Assembly (NCBI GenBank): GCA_015178975.1 | Contig: WHVD01000049.1 | Coordinates: 248,001-312,000, forward strand | Reading direction: 5' to 3' | Length of the DNA stretch: 64,000 nt | From: Hysterangium stoloniferum | Taxonomy: Eukaryota; Basidiomycota; Agaricomycetes; Hysterangiales; Hysterangiaceae | In this document: positions 21,306 to 31,847 of the stretch, piece by piece | Layout of the letters: every line of letters begins with the position of its first letter | Numbering within the stretch: the stretch's first letter is position 1 | Translations under genes and position numbers: made by a program | The notes under the pieces: generated by a model | Databases searched by the model: none | What the model was told of the DNA's origin: nothing | The model's input: the letters and a program-made list of their open reading frames with translations, nothing else

Positions 21306-24175
21306 TCAGCAGCATTTGTTGTCAAAAACCCATGGTTGAGATTTATGGGTAAGGCCAGTGAGCGGTATTATAATATCTGAGTAGTTCTGAATAAAACAAT
21401 GGTAGAAGTTTGCAAAACCTAAAAATGACTGGATGTCTTTGACTTTCTGTGGTTCGGGCCAATCACAGACAACTTGAACTTTAGTTTTGTCCATATGGAG
21501 ACCATCAGGTCCAATAATGAAATTTAAATATTCAATAGAATCCATGTCAAAATAGCATTTTTTACCATTGGCAAAAAGACCATTTTTTCAGAGTCTTCAG
21601 AAAACTTTGTGGACCTGCTCATCATGAAGAATGGGATCCTCGGAAAATACCAAAATGTCATCCAACTAGACTATAACACATACATCAAGCATGTCGGAAA
21701 ATATATCATTAACAGAACATTGAAAAGCAGAAGGGGCATTGGTAAGGCCGAATGGTATAACCAACCACTCAAAGGATCCATAGCAAGTTCAAAAAGCAGT
21801 TTTCCATTTGTCACCCTCAGCAATTCAGACCAAATGATAGGCATGTTTAAGGTCTATTTTGGTGTAAATCCGAGCTTTCTGTGGGGCATTGAGTAAGTCA
21901 GTAACAAGTGGAAGTGGGTACTTATCTTTCCATGTTATAGAATTTAAACCTCTGAAATTGACACAGAGTCGAAGGGAACCATCCTTTTTCTTGATGAAAA
22001 GGACAGGTGCTCCATACAGAGACTTTTCCAGGGACAGATAAAACCTATTGACAGATGTTCATCCAAGAACTCCTGAATAGATGAAAGTTCTGATTGGGAT
22101 AACAGGTAAATAGGTCCTAACAGAGGGTTTGAACCAGGCTCAATATCAATTTTTAAGTCATAAGGCCTATGTGGTGCAAGCCAGTCAGCTTTTTGCTTAC
22201 TGAAAATGTCCACGAAATCATGGTATTTTTGGGAACTCCTTCCAGGTTGGCTTTTAGCTTAGATAATTCTGGAGTCGCAAAATGTCCAGATGGTTCATCA
22301 ACTTTTAAGCTGATGGAAAAACACTGATCCATCCAGTTCACTTGCCCTAACAAATGCCAAAGTGTTGATGAGAGAGATTTTTGGAGGTTCAGAGGTTTTG
22401 GTAGAAGCTGGAGATGCTGTAGAGGCTGAAGAGGCTCTGGCCAGATTAGATGCTGCAGGAGAAACAGAAGTGTTGGGAATCCAGAAATTAATACTGCCCA
22501 ATACCCAGTCAATCAATGGATTATATTAGGTGAGCCAGTTGTATCCAAGAATGACCAAACAGCTAGAGTCCAACTGTGTTACAAAAAAGGTAACTGTCTG
22601 GGATATTCCACACAGGAACTGGATATATATGTTGCAGGCTTGAGTAATTGCCATATGGCTAGTGCCATCAAACAGATGCAAGGAAATTGTGGGAACAGAA
22701 TGGAGTTTCAGATTATGTTTCATGGCAAAGGTGGTATCTACAAAACAGTGTGTGGAGCCAGAATGTATCAGAGCTCAGAACACTAAATTTCCAAGAAGGT
22801 CAGAAATGAGTTTTACAAATAGTGAGTTGGGATTAGAGAGAGCAGACACAATGAGATAGATAATCTTGGGAACATAGAGAGAGTCAACACAACCCTCTGT
22901 CTATGCAGATTCCAGAGGGTTGCTTACTCTTTTTTTGACTCCGTGGTGGGTTTTTCCTTGGACATTGTAGTCGTAGTGGAAGTCACTGTGTGGGCCTTGG
23001 AAGAGTTAGACTTAATGGTGCAATTGGAAACCTTGTGTCCACCTTTTCCACAAAAAAGACAGAGGTCATTACCCATGCACCATTGCTTCTCCTTCAGGGT
23101 GAGTTTACCATTGGAACCCAACAAGTGGGAAATGTCAGGTTTATCAGAAGTTGACTGTTTTTCCTTGTTGGATTTCTTGTCTTTCTTCCGATCAGAATTC
23201 AATTTGCTGGTATTAGTGCCAGTGTTTCCAGTATTATTGCCTGAGTTATTGCTAGAAGACTTGCTAGTCAACACCTTATTGCCTTGAGAACGTTCTGTCA
23301 GATTTTCTTGGGAAACCTCAGCTTTTCATTCCCAATAGCAGGCATTGGATGTCTGAGCTTTAATCTGCATGAGTTGGAGAGTTTTCAGCTTTCCATCTTT
23401 GCAGATTTCATCTTTAAGGCATGACAGAAGTCCCATATAGAAATGGTGCCTGAGGGCAGAATCATCCCAACCACATTGTGCGGCGAGGGTATTGAACTTG
23501 ACAAGATAATCAGAAACTCATTGATTGTCCTTCATCTTAAGCATCATTAATTCATTTTCTGCTTTGCCAGATTAGTTGTAAGGTCCAAAATTAGTTTCCA
23601 GTTCTTCCACAAATGTGTCTCAGTCATTGAGCCATATGGGTGTCTCATTGGATATTCCAGATAGTCCGGGTTTGAACCAATCCTGAACAGTATCCTTGAG
23701 ATAAGAGAGCATGAAATTGACTTTTTGACTGTCAGATTTAAATGCAGCAGGTCAATCATGGAAACTGAAATGGCATTGGAGAAAGAAATTCTTCAATTTC
23801 TTCAGATCTTTGCCAGTAAATGGTTCGGGTTCTTTAACTCCAGTGCAGGATGATTCCTTGCTTTCCTCAGCAGATTTCAAATAATCAGTGAATTTCACAA
23901 TGGAGTTAACAAATATCATTTCAGCTGGTTCATTGGAAGAATTCTTTTTCAATTTGTCTGGCTGTTCTTCTACTTCATTGTCAGAAATGTTGGGAGTGTC
24001 GGGATCCTTTACTACCTTGGTAACTTCTTTGATGGAAGCTGATGCTGTCAGCTGAATTGGGATGCCGTGTTGGGTGGTATAAAGTTGCAATGGGGATTGA
24101 AGTTGAGATGGTCCTTTGGCAACTTTGTGTTTGGGACCCATGATGAGTGAGTTGCAGAGTTCAGATCTGATATAC
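21306..24175 (-). mobile_element. Ty3/gypsy-type fossil body, minus strand, truncated
   Basis: Read on the minus strand, the parts come in family order. Gag lies at 24141 to about 23400 and a CCHC knuckle (CLFCGKGGHKVSNC) within 22924-23274. A protease-like region lies at 22723-22300 and reverse transcriptase blocks at 22213-21306 (including LGFANFYHCFI). The 3' half (rest of RT, RNase H, integrase, 3' LTR) is missing. It carries numerous breaks and looks old. Confidence 0.75.
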
Positions 24176-24850
24176 TGTTAAGTGCCATGTCAGAACTTAT
24201 TCCAGAACTATTGGAAAGTCACTGGGAACTCAGAAACTATCAGATAGGGTCAGGACATTGGCTTCAGTGTATGTGCTGCACCTCTATGCAAACACTTGGG
24301 AGTCCTTAATTTCAAAGATGGGACTTATGCTGGAAGTTATGGATATTCAGAGTTCTGAAGAGTTCTGGATATTGAGTGTACAGAAAGATGGAAGAGGGAA
24401 TAAGAAAATCTAAAGTAAAGTACAAATTCACGGATAATATAAGTTTTCCTTGTTATTGTACTACAAACTAAGACCACAATAAAATGGAAATGGAAATATT
24501 CCGAAATGGGAATACAATAAGACAGACTAAGGAAACATTATTCTGAAATGGGAATATAATAACAAACAATGGAAGACTACCACATATATACATACAAGAG
24601 AATACATATTTTCCCAAAGATTCAGTCATAATCCAAATAATGTTGTTTAACCATGACTTTTTAAAAGTCACACAGATACCAGAGAATGCATCCTATCCCA
24701 AAGATTAGTCCATAACCCAAATAATGTTGTTTAACCATGACATTTGTGCATATTTTAAAGAGCATGCAAGTATTAAACATAAAGTTTGGGGTAATGAAAC
24801 ATAAACTCATAGAATATGTAGTCATAGCCAGAAGGAAGAGTCTCACTTAA
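24176..24850 (-). mobile_element. 5' LTR region of the minus-strand Ty3-type fossil
   Basis: The boundary with the body is TGTTAAGTGCC at 24176. The first ~400 bp match the solo LTR at 50914-51499. The far part has diverged or rearranged, and holds a local 84-bp-period duplication (cccaaagatt... at 24613 and 24697). The outer end is not clear. Confidence 0.6.
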
Positions 24851-25640
24851 AAATGTGATGGTTTTTCAGTAAAATCTTGTATATTGAAGAAATTGTGACC
24901 ATTCTCCTTTGGGTTCAGTGCACACTGTTCAATAAGGCATGACTACAGTTCAGTTCAGTTTAGGGGAAGGGGAGGGGGGTTGTGTCTTGTTGTTCTTTAT
25001 TATTTAGCATCTACTCTATTTACAAATAATATTGACTTATTAGAATATGATATATTCTGTATTGACTATCTAAGTACAATACTAATTTTTTGAGCAAAAA
25101 GAGATTAAAAGATGTTGTAGCTAGTGCATAGTCAAGAGTGACTACAGGATTAGAGACATAAATGGGAATCAAATTCAGTGGTTCAATTCCCTAGTAGATC
25201 ACATATCTGTTGTGAACCTACAAGCTCAAATTCCAATAATATTCAATTTGATATTCCTTCAACATTCCTTTGACTTTTTGACTCAATTTCTGACTCAACT
25301 ATCTTTCAAGATTCTTTGACTAATCTTCAACTTGTCTCAGTTTGACATCATTGATGATTTCATTCTGATATCATATTATCATCATAGGTAAATGATAAAT
25401 AGTATAAAAGGGCAATGATAAGAGTGAGGGAAGCCAGTCAGAAAATCTCTCCATCATACATTAGTTTTCTGTATTATTAATCTAGTCTCAATACATACTA
25501 CACCCATTGTTGGATGCTGGGCTACAAAAAGATCTCTGAATATTATAATAGGACAGGCTACTCTGATGCATACCTTATAGCTATGGGTAAATCCTTCAAG
25601 TTTCTTCTCACTCCAGGTTACTGATGCTCTCCTAGTGCTA
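24851..25640. other. AT-rich region with possible LTR remnant
   Basis: No gene is supported. At about 25209-25500 there is an LTR-like segment that starts tgttgtgaacc and has a TATA-like stretch (agtataaaagggca). It is followed by text resembling a primer-binding site near 25505. The assignment is weak. Confidence 0.3.
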
Positions 25641-26283
25641 AATCCTGCAAAAAAGCATCACACTTTAAAAAATATTGGGATGCGGATCTGAAGAAGGATT
25701 TAATGCAATGTTTGGAACAAATTGTAAGTAAATGGAGACAATTTACAGCTATGATCCTCACTAACAACAACCTACAGCTTCCCACTCACTATGAAAAACT
25801 ATTCAGGTCAGAACCACTCAGGAAGTCTATATGCAGTGGAAGTCAAAGATTTCATCAATATTGCAAGAATTAGATATCACTGAAGATGAAACTGGTGATG
25901 TGCTGGAGGCTTCAATATTATTGCCGTGGAGGAAACAATTTGTTGATTGGATGGAGAGGAAGGAGTATGTTACGGAAAGTATGGGGAGTGTTGCTTGGTG
26001 GGGGGTGCGTCAATACTAATGTCTATTTAATACTAATATATAAAGATTTGCTATACCTTCATGCTGATAGGTACCCGGTCTGGGCATCCCTAACCCTCAA
26101 TTATCTCTCCATTATGGTCTCCAGTGAGTGCGCATTCTCAGCGGGAGGCATTACTACCAAGCGTCGCAATCGCCTCATAGGTGGTATCATTGAAGCTCTT
26201 CAGGTTATAAAATGCGCCTTGCATAAATCGACTCCTTCTGCCTTGCTCAACGCTCGAAACGGACATAATGAAGAGGATGTCTA
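25640..26283 (+). mobile_element. hAT transposase fragment (C-terminal dimerisation region)
   Basis: The peptide at 26070-26283 (YPVWASLTLNYLSI, SSECAFSAGG, RRNRL, EALQVIKCALHK) matches the C-terminal hATC dimerisation region of hAT transposases. Upstream peptides at 25831-26019 (SILLPWRKQFVDWM, VAWWGVRQY) and about 25645-25790 (HFKKYWDADLKKDL) fit the same protein. The catalytic part is missing or unrecognisable, and an intron or break separates 26019 from 26070. This is a dead 3' remnant. Confidence 0.7.
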
Positions 26284-26403
26284 ATAAATTCGCAAATATC
26301 TCGACATTGAGGGGTATTAATTATATGTTGATTTGAATAGTGATGAGGACATATGAATAATATTATATTCGCTGTTTTATATAGTAATAATTACTACGAA
26401 AGC

Positions 26404-26539
26404 CAGGGCTTGAGCCCAGGCCGGGCCGGGCCAAGCCTGCCTTCAATAACGGCCCGGCTTGCTTTTTCATCAAGCCGAAGTCCAAGCGTGGTGAAGCCGG
26501 GCCAAACCAGGGTTTTCAGGCCGAGCCCGGCCCTTACTG
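26404..26539. repeat. CCGGGCC-rich block, hAT-like terminal repeat region
   Basis: The block starts CAGGGCTTGAGCC and ends CCGGCCCTTACTG. The two ends are roughly inverted (CAGGGC... against CAGTAAGGGCCGGGCTC). It is packed with GGCCGGGC words, a pattern common at hAT termini. No 8-bp target duplication was found. It could be a short hAT MITE or the terminal piece of the neighbouring hAT fossil. Confidence 0.45.
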
Positions 26540-26759
26540 GGATGGATGAAAAGTGGAGAACATCCTCTCGATCTCTTAACAGCGTTGTCCATTTATCGGC
26601 ATTGACAGCCGCTATTATGCACGACGTTTTGGTCGAAGAAAAAATTCCTGCTGGATTTGAAGAACACGAAGCTGAAGGCGGTATTTAATCTTGACCAAGA
26701 ACAATGACCAATCTTATCACTATTTATCAACGTTTCTTGAGGGAAAAAGAGCCTTCAAG

Positions 26760-27410
26760 AATGTTTACATATCTACGAGGCATACAGCCTCACGATTCGT
26801 TCCCTATTACTTCACCGCGCCAATGCTCAAACTGTAGCTTTGATGAAACTTCAGGATATGACTCTAACTCAAGCAACCAATTCCGACATTCATACTTTCA
26901 CTTCGAAGATTGCCAGTCTCAATAATGAACTAACTCTTCTCAATTATGACGTCAGCTTTCGGGAAGCAGAACTCGATCTCAAGAACTTACTCTCCGAAGG
27001 GCAAACTATGTCACAGGCCAAATCGAAGAATTGACGGGTCTTTTCCACAGAGCTCAGGCCGAGCTACGGGCAATCAAAGCTCGGAATCGGGAATCCGTAG
27101 AATATTTACAACAACTCCGTTCTAACTACGCAGCAAAATTAAAACAGATCGAAAATCTTGAGCTTGAGAGAGCGATTATCCAGGGCAGACAGAAGTGCAA
27201 ATTAATGACGCAATCCAAAAGACGGTCGAGGCGGATACGATGATACCTATGCTGTTTGATATTCTTGTTAGGGCGTTTGTGGAAGCGCATAAGTGTTTGC
27301 TGGGAGGTCGCTTGTGTGTTACATTGCTGGTTGCTGATAGAATATGTTGTGCAGAAATACCTCGCGACGAACTTAATATATGCAGTGGACTGGGTAGGTC
27401 CATATGATGT
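26760..27410 (+). pseudogene. Broken coiled-coil protein gene, fragment
   Basis: Three successive frames carry heptad-rich peptide: TNSDIHTFTSKIASLNNEL up to about 27005, then QIEELTGLFHRAQAELRAI over about 27010-27190, and QINDAIQKTVEADTMIP from 27195. The frame changes are not at GT-AG introns, so this looks like a decayed gene rather than a spliced one. No family is recognised. Confidence 0.4.
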
Positions 27411-27612
27411 GGGGACGCCGCTACTGGTCATGCTTTCCAAGAACAAAGCAAGTACGAAATTAATGGACGTGATACTATGTTCAAATATGATCAGGTTCAA
27501 GCAGGAACTCCTTCCTGGTCCTATCAAGGACACTGGCATCACGAGCTCAACTAGTCCTCAAACGAAATTGGGATTAGTAGGCAGAAGCGATTGGGCAATA
27601 AAAGCAAACAAC

Positions 27613-28143
27613 TCAACCTTTTTCGGCACTTTGCCGTGCAGTCTTCCACCCCTGTGTTTTTTCTGTAGTTTTTCCAAAGTCTATCATCCTGTCGGATACA
27701 GCATTGTTGATCTGAGAGTCACCCGTAATTACTTCAAACGTAGCACGTACCGAGTCTTTACCCCCGTTACTTAAACACCGCCAAGATGTGATCCTGAAGG
27801 AGGAGGATCTGTGATTTTCAAGATATTCGGCAACGTGCCATGAATCGCATATGTCAATTATGGGCTTTCCTTCCGTGATAAGGTGGTCTGATGACTCGGA
27901 AGTGACTATAGCTGTGTAGAATGAATTGACGCCAACTTGTGATACCCGTGAAGGGCCTGGGCCTTCTAATTTCACGATGAGTGGTTTGGTTCTGGATATT
28001 TGCCTCGTGCACCCTAACCCTCGCGCAGTACCTTCCTCCGTGTGAATAACTCTGTAACTGACACAATTTGATTTAGCAGAAAAGGTTGAGAACTCGTGTT
28101 CATTCGAAATTTGAAATACAGGATTCCCTCCCGATGCGCACAC
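27613..28143 (-). CDS. Hypothetical 176-residue frame in the zinc-finger unit tail (copy B)
   Basis: An open frame starts MCASGGNPVFQISNEHEF and includes VGVNSFYTAIVTSESSDHL and IDICDSWHVAEYLENH. Its first two thirds correspond to the diverged and interrupted sequence at about 38870-39165 in copy C. No domain is recognised. Since copy C does not keep the frame, it may be a chance frame or a decaying gene. Confidence 0.3.
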   Translation of the reverse strand: MCASGGNPVFQISNEHEFSTFSAKSNCVSYRVIHTEEGTARGLGCTRQISRTKPLIVKLEGPGPSRVSQVGVNSFYTAIVTSESSDHLITEGKPIIDICDSWHVAEYLENHRSSSFRITSWRCLSNGGKDSVRATFEVITGDSQINNAVSDRMIDFGKTTEKTQGWKTARQSAEKG

Positions 28144-28288
28144 TTAGAAGCCGAAGTCCATGTTGCCTTTCCTTTTGGATGAAGTCCTATTGTGCGTAAA
28201 GGACTAGGCCTTATAAGTTTGCATGATGTCTGTCTGAGAGTATAGTAGACAACTCACAGCTAGTGAATCTTATTTCATGTCTGGTACT

Positions 28289-28615
28289 CCTGTTAGATTA
28301 ACAAGTACGTTACTAGATCCGTACATCTTGGATGCAGCGTCGCATATAAAGGACTTTCCTTTGTTCCTTTGTTCTTTTGTTCTCTGAAACATTTCTAGCA
28401 TTTTCCATACCACTTTATTGTTATTACGTTTTCCTTTATTAGCCTAGAAGGATCTCTGTAGTTAGTATAAATACGAGCCTTTTGGTTAGTTGTACTCAGC
28501 TATTTGCTCTCGCTAACGTGTACAAATACTGGGTGAGAATAATTTTATCATTTTACTTTTATTTACATACTTACAATGTATTTACTAGACATAACCTTGT
28601 TACTAGTATTTAAAT
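28289..28615. mobile_element. LTR-like insertion in copy B of the unit
   Basis: Copy B contains about 320 bp starting TGTTAGATTAACAAG that are absent from the matching place in copy C (about 39360-39375). It has a TATA-like stretch (agtataaatacgagcc). The right end and target duplication could not be fixed. It is probably a solo LTR of a Copia-like element. Confidence 0.45.
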
Positions 28616-29117
28616 CGTATATGTCCCTGTCTATTAACGGCTAAAGGGATTAGCTTTATTATAGTAGCGAAACAGAAGATGCTTTGGAGGTTCAGTTCTC
28701 CAGAACGAAGACAATTAGAATGACAGCATAATTGCAATGAAGCGTCACCAAAGTCAGCTGCGGGATCGTAAATGCGACGCTTCATGTGCAGTACTTGAAT
28801 ACGAATGACACCCTACTAGCATCAGCCTCTGACGATGAAGCAGCCACTGTTCAGATTAGTTAGGTTTTGCAGTTTCAATCGGCAGATCCAAGGAGTTAGA
28901 AGCTAGAACAGTTGGATATTAGGGGGAAAGGTAAGTTAGGTGTCTATACAAAAATACTGACAACATCTGTTCCATAAAAGAAATTAGTAGGGTCTAAAAT
29001 ATGGTACCGAACAAAGCCATTGCTATGGATACATTTCTTTAAAGGTAGAGGATGAGTCTTAAGAACAATACACAATCAATCAGATAAATTAAACTTGGTT
29101 GGGAAATGTGGGGTTGT

Positions 29118-30000
29118 TTACGTCCTCCGAGAAGAACTATAGTAATTCTTAGAGGAGGAGGGTTCGCCCCGTCTGTCGCGGCCGTCATCTTCGTTTCCTT
29201 CACGGCCGCCATGTGACAACATATGTCTATTTAGGTTGGACTTGGAATTGAACGCCTTGGGACAATACGAGCATTCAAAGGCTAAAAACCAGACAGTTGG
29301 TGGTGGGGTATCAATATGAAGTGAAACAAACGTACGTTGCTCTCCGGTATGGGTTAGCATATGTTGCTATAAGTAGGCGATCCCCATATTAGAGAAACGA
29401 TAACTTATTCATAGCCCTGACGCACATTATAGACACTCTGCCTTTCAATCCGCCTCCCACAGACATTACATTCGAACTTCTTCTTCGAATCATTGTCGTA
29501 TGTTTTCGATAGTGTGTTCTCACGCACAATTCCAGGCGGTTTCGAATACGATTCAGAGACAGCGATTAGCTGGTCTCTCCCATGCGATGGAGCAAGGACG
29601 TGATAAACGGGGTCCCTACTCCCGGTAGTAGAACGAGAGACATTCGCCGCGAAACCCCTACTCGGTTCTTGAATGTAAGGCTCAGGATGCGCGATGGGTC
29701 TATTATATCCATAGTCATTTTGCCTGCCACGTGCAGAATGCTCCCGGATAGGTGGCAATCTCAAATCAGTTGGCAAAGCACGGCTCATACGGTCGAAGTT
29801 GTAAGGATCCTCGAATTGTTCTGCACGTTGTCAGTGAGCCCAAGAACGTAAAAATAATGAATGAACACGAAATTACCAGATAGAACTTCACGAAGTGGCG
29901 GTAATTCTTGTCTGCGTTCTCCATCTCGGTCCCGTCTGCCAGGTACGTCCCTGGTACTTCTTGAAGTGGAGTTGTAGTAGTCGTTGTTGTGTCCAGACAT
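29118..30000 (-). CDS. C2H2 zinc-finger protein (copy B)
   Basis: Four exons are proposed: 30000-29877, 29820-29426, 29366-29336 and 29281-29118, giving 237 residues. The introns are GT-AG and 54-59 nt. The N-terminus MSGHNNDYYNSTSRSTR leads into a disordered region with a PPIREHSARGRQND motif. Two fingers follow: C-x2-C-x12-H-x3-H starting CNVCGRRIERQS, which is completed only after splicing, and CSYCPKAFNSKSNLNRHMLSH. They are joined by THTGEQPFEC, again made across an intron. The tail is Gly/Asp/Arg-rich. The frame is intact. It should be a small DNA-binding protein of unknown target. The first finger's histidines depend on exon 3 being spliced in. Confidence 0.72.
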
Positions 30001-30381
30001 GTGTGGGGAGGTTTGGCTGCTAGTGAATTTGGATGAAAGCTCGATCAGTACTTTACACTTTATAGCAGTAGAAAACATCAACATAAGAATTGTCCGGGTG
30101 GATTATACCCGTCTGCATGAGCGCCGCTATACTTCGTTTCAATTCCTCCCAGCTCCATATTGACGGCGTTGATGGTAAAAAAGCACAGTATTATCCAGCA
30201 ATACTCCACCCGTGAGTCATTGATGCTGGCAAATAGAAACCACACAGCGGTTTAGACGAGGCTCTGCAAGTAACGTCTGCATTAATTGTCTTTGTTATGG
30301 CAAAGTACAAAGCGGAATCAAGGAGATCATCACGCCTAGAGCATTAATGCTATCATGACATCACCAGAAAGATTTTGCTGC

Positions 30382-30711
30382 CTACAGAGCCAGAAGATCA
30401 TCCGTTATAGGATAACGGGCGTGTTTCACAAATGCCGCTGATTCCCAGCGGAGATTCGCGAAGCGGTACAACGCCACGCGATAAAAGACATACGATGCCT
30501 GATCACCCAATTCAACGGTTGAGGCAGTGACCTTCAAGTTCCACCTGCTATCCACGTTGAATAGTAGATCCGGTGGGTCATTGAGAATGTAGTGATGATG
30601 GTTAAGGGAAACGGCGAGACGCCCACACAAGCAAGTGTTGGTCCCTGTCCTCCGATTATTCAGACGAGGTCCCGCATAACCCCGGCGGAAGTTTTGGAGC
30701 CAGGACGACAC
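30382..30711 (-). CDS. Conserved hypothetical frame upstream of zinc-finger gene (copy B)
   Basis: The 109-residue counterpart of the frame at 4850-5197, with shared blocks TNTCLCGRLAVSLNHH, YRFANLRWES and FVKHARYPIT. It has two extra codons (VFYR against AR) relative to copy A2. It lies about 380 bp upstream of the zinc-finger start on the same strand. No domain is recognised and the start is uncertain. Confidence 0.35.
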   Translation of the reverse strand: MSSWLQNFRRGYAGPRLNNRRTGTNTCLCGRLAVSLNHHHYILNDPPDLLFNVDSRWNLKVTASTVELGDQASYVFYRVALYRFANLRWESAAFVKHARYPITDDLLAL

Positions 30712-30750
30712 ACGATACTACTGTGACCTTTTAATTACAACTATATTTAA

Positions 30751-30878
30751 TGTTAAAAGTGTAGAAAATGAATGGCCAGACTGGGGATTGAACCCAAGGC
30801 TTCTGCATATATAGCAGGGGTGTTAACCATTACGCCACCTGACCCTGGGAAGCACTGCTAACATTACTCAATCTAACA
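30751..30878. mobile_element. 128-bp TG...CA mini-element carrying a tRNA-like sequence
   Basis: The element begins TGTTAAAAGTGTAG and ends CAATCTAACA. It is flanked by an exact 5-bp duplication TTTAA (30746-30750 and 30879-30883). The same place in copy A2 (about 4838-4850, ctctctcaaatatag) has no insertion, and neither does copy C (about 41440). The termini and duplication length are those left by a retroviral-type integrase, but the element is far shorter than any LTR here. Its core is a tRNA-like sequence on the minus strand. A sister copy lies at 31723-31842. Confidence 0.88.
30774..30844 (-). tRNA. tRNA-like sequence inside the 128-bp element
   Basis: The 71 nt read from 30844 down fold as a cloverleaf. 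A 7-bp acceptor stem pairs GGTCAGG with TCTGGCC. There is an A-box-like TGGCGTAATGG, an anticodon stem CTGC/GCAG with loop TATATAT, and a B-box-like GGGTTCAATCCC in the T arm. Position 33 is A instead of the usual T, and the D and anticodon stems have mismatches. Read literally the anticodon would be TAT. It is more likely a tRNA-derived pseudogene with usable pol III boxes than a working tRNA. Confidence 0.6.
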
Positions 30879-31318
30879 TTTAAGAGAGGAGAAACAAAAA
30901 TTAAGTGTGCTAAGGGAGCAATGAAGTATGGGAGTAAATCAGTTATTTGTTATTGATAAGAGTTTTTCTGTGTATGGGGCAAGATTACAGGAAACAGTTT
31001 ATCTCTGCTGCCAAGAGCTCCACAAAAACCAATGTTTTCACCCCTGAGCTCTTGAAAAGACGAAAGTTGACCCTAAATCACATTGTGGCGGAACAGGTTA
31101 CGTAAGGCAATAACTGATAAACTAGTGAGACGTAGGCAAAGAGTCAGACAATAGGTGTGGCGTGATTAGATCCTAACTGAGTTCAAAACCTAAGTTAAGT
31201 CTGGTTCTGCCAGGTATCTTACTATACTAAACCCGATGTTTCCCACATGTCGTTTGGGTGATGTCAAACATCCCCTGATCACACCCCCAAGCTGCCCAAT
31301 GAACTGAGCGCTAGATAC

Positions 31319-31659
31319 TGTTGGAATATGAGGTATCATCTATTAGTATGACCTCATACCTTGTATTGTGACTGCTTAGGTTATCGCCGGTTCATGGACT
31401 TCCGTGATAGTATTATTAGTTTAGTGACGGAGTTCCGAGTTCCTTGTGAGCACAGACCCATGCACTAACCATGTAATATAGTATATAGTTAGCCCCAGTT
31501 GAGGAGTAGAAACCTCAACTGGAAGCCTAGTTATAGCATCGGTTTATTTCTACACCGCTCTATCTAAGTCGCATTCTCTGCCCTACATAGAGAGTCATTC
31601 AACTTGCTCCCCAGGCTTGCAGTTTACTCTAATAGATACACAACTCTCAGTTGCTGACA
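31319..31659 (+). mobile_element. Solo LTR-like element, Copia-type ends
   Basis: The block starts TGTTGGAATATGAGG and ends CAGTTGCTGACA. The TGTTGGAATA start is typical of Copia-type LTRs. It lies exactly where homology with the zinc-finger unit stops. No clear 5-bp duplication was found, so the right end is approximate. A related start (TGTTGGAATATGTGG) is seen at about 32858. Confidence 0.5.
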
Positions 31660-31722
31660 TAATGTTTCCTCTTGTCCATACTGAAAAAAATATGGTGGGT
31701 TGAAGTTTCTCTGGTGCTATTC

Positions 31723-31842
31723 TGTTAAAAGTGTAGAGAATGAATGATCAGACTGGGAATTGAACCCAGGGCTTCTGCATGTATAGGAAGGGTGTTACCA
31801 ATTACACCCTGGGAAATAGTACTAGCATTACACAATCTAACA
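31723..31842. mobile_element. 120-bp TG...CA mini-element with tRNA-like core, second copy
   Basis: The block starts TGTTAAAAGTGTAGAG and ends CAATCTAACA. It is homologous end to end with 30751-30878. The flanks TATTC (31718-31722) and CATTC (31843-31847) are a 4/5 match to a target duplication. The tRNA-like core (about 31746-31810, minus strand) keeps the T arm (GGGTTCAATTCCC) but its 5' acceptor and A-box part is reduced. Confidence 0.8.
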
Positions 31843-31847
31843 CATTC

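Larger units (their letters stand above)
18303..21345 (+). mobile_element. Gag region of a Ty3/gypsy-type fossil, plus strand, broken
   Basis: Gag-like peptides are spread over 18303-19163, 19981-20225 and 21101-21345. They include an Asn-rich segment and a C-terminal zinc knuckle with CLLCADLGH spacing. The region is split by two solo LTR insertions and has several other breaks. No pol from this copy follows: at about 21310-21345 the sequence joins the body of another element in the opposite orientation. Confidence 0.65.
27600..31318 (-). repeat. Zinc-finger unit, copy B
   Basis: The interval, read on the minus strand, has the unit order seen in the other copies: upstream non-coding part (31313-30900), conserved 109-residue frame, zinc-finger gene, then a tail down to about 27600. 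The tail matches about 38850-39800 of copy C. It carries its own insertions: a 128-bp tRNA-bearing element (30751-30878) and an LTR-like block near 28289-28615 that copy C lacks. A solo LTR-like sequence abuts it at 31319. Confidence 0.75.
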
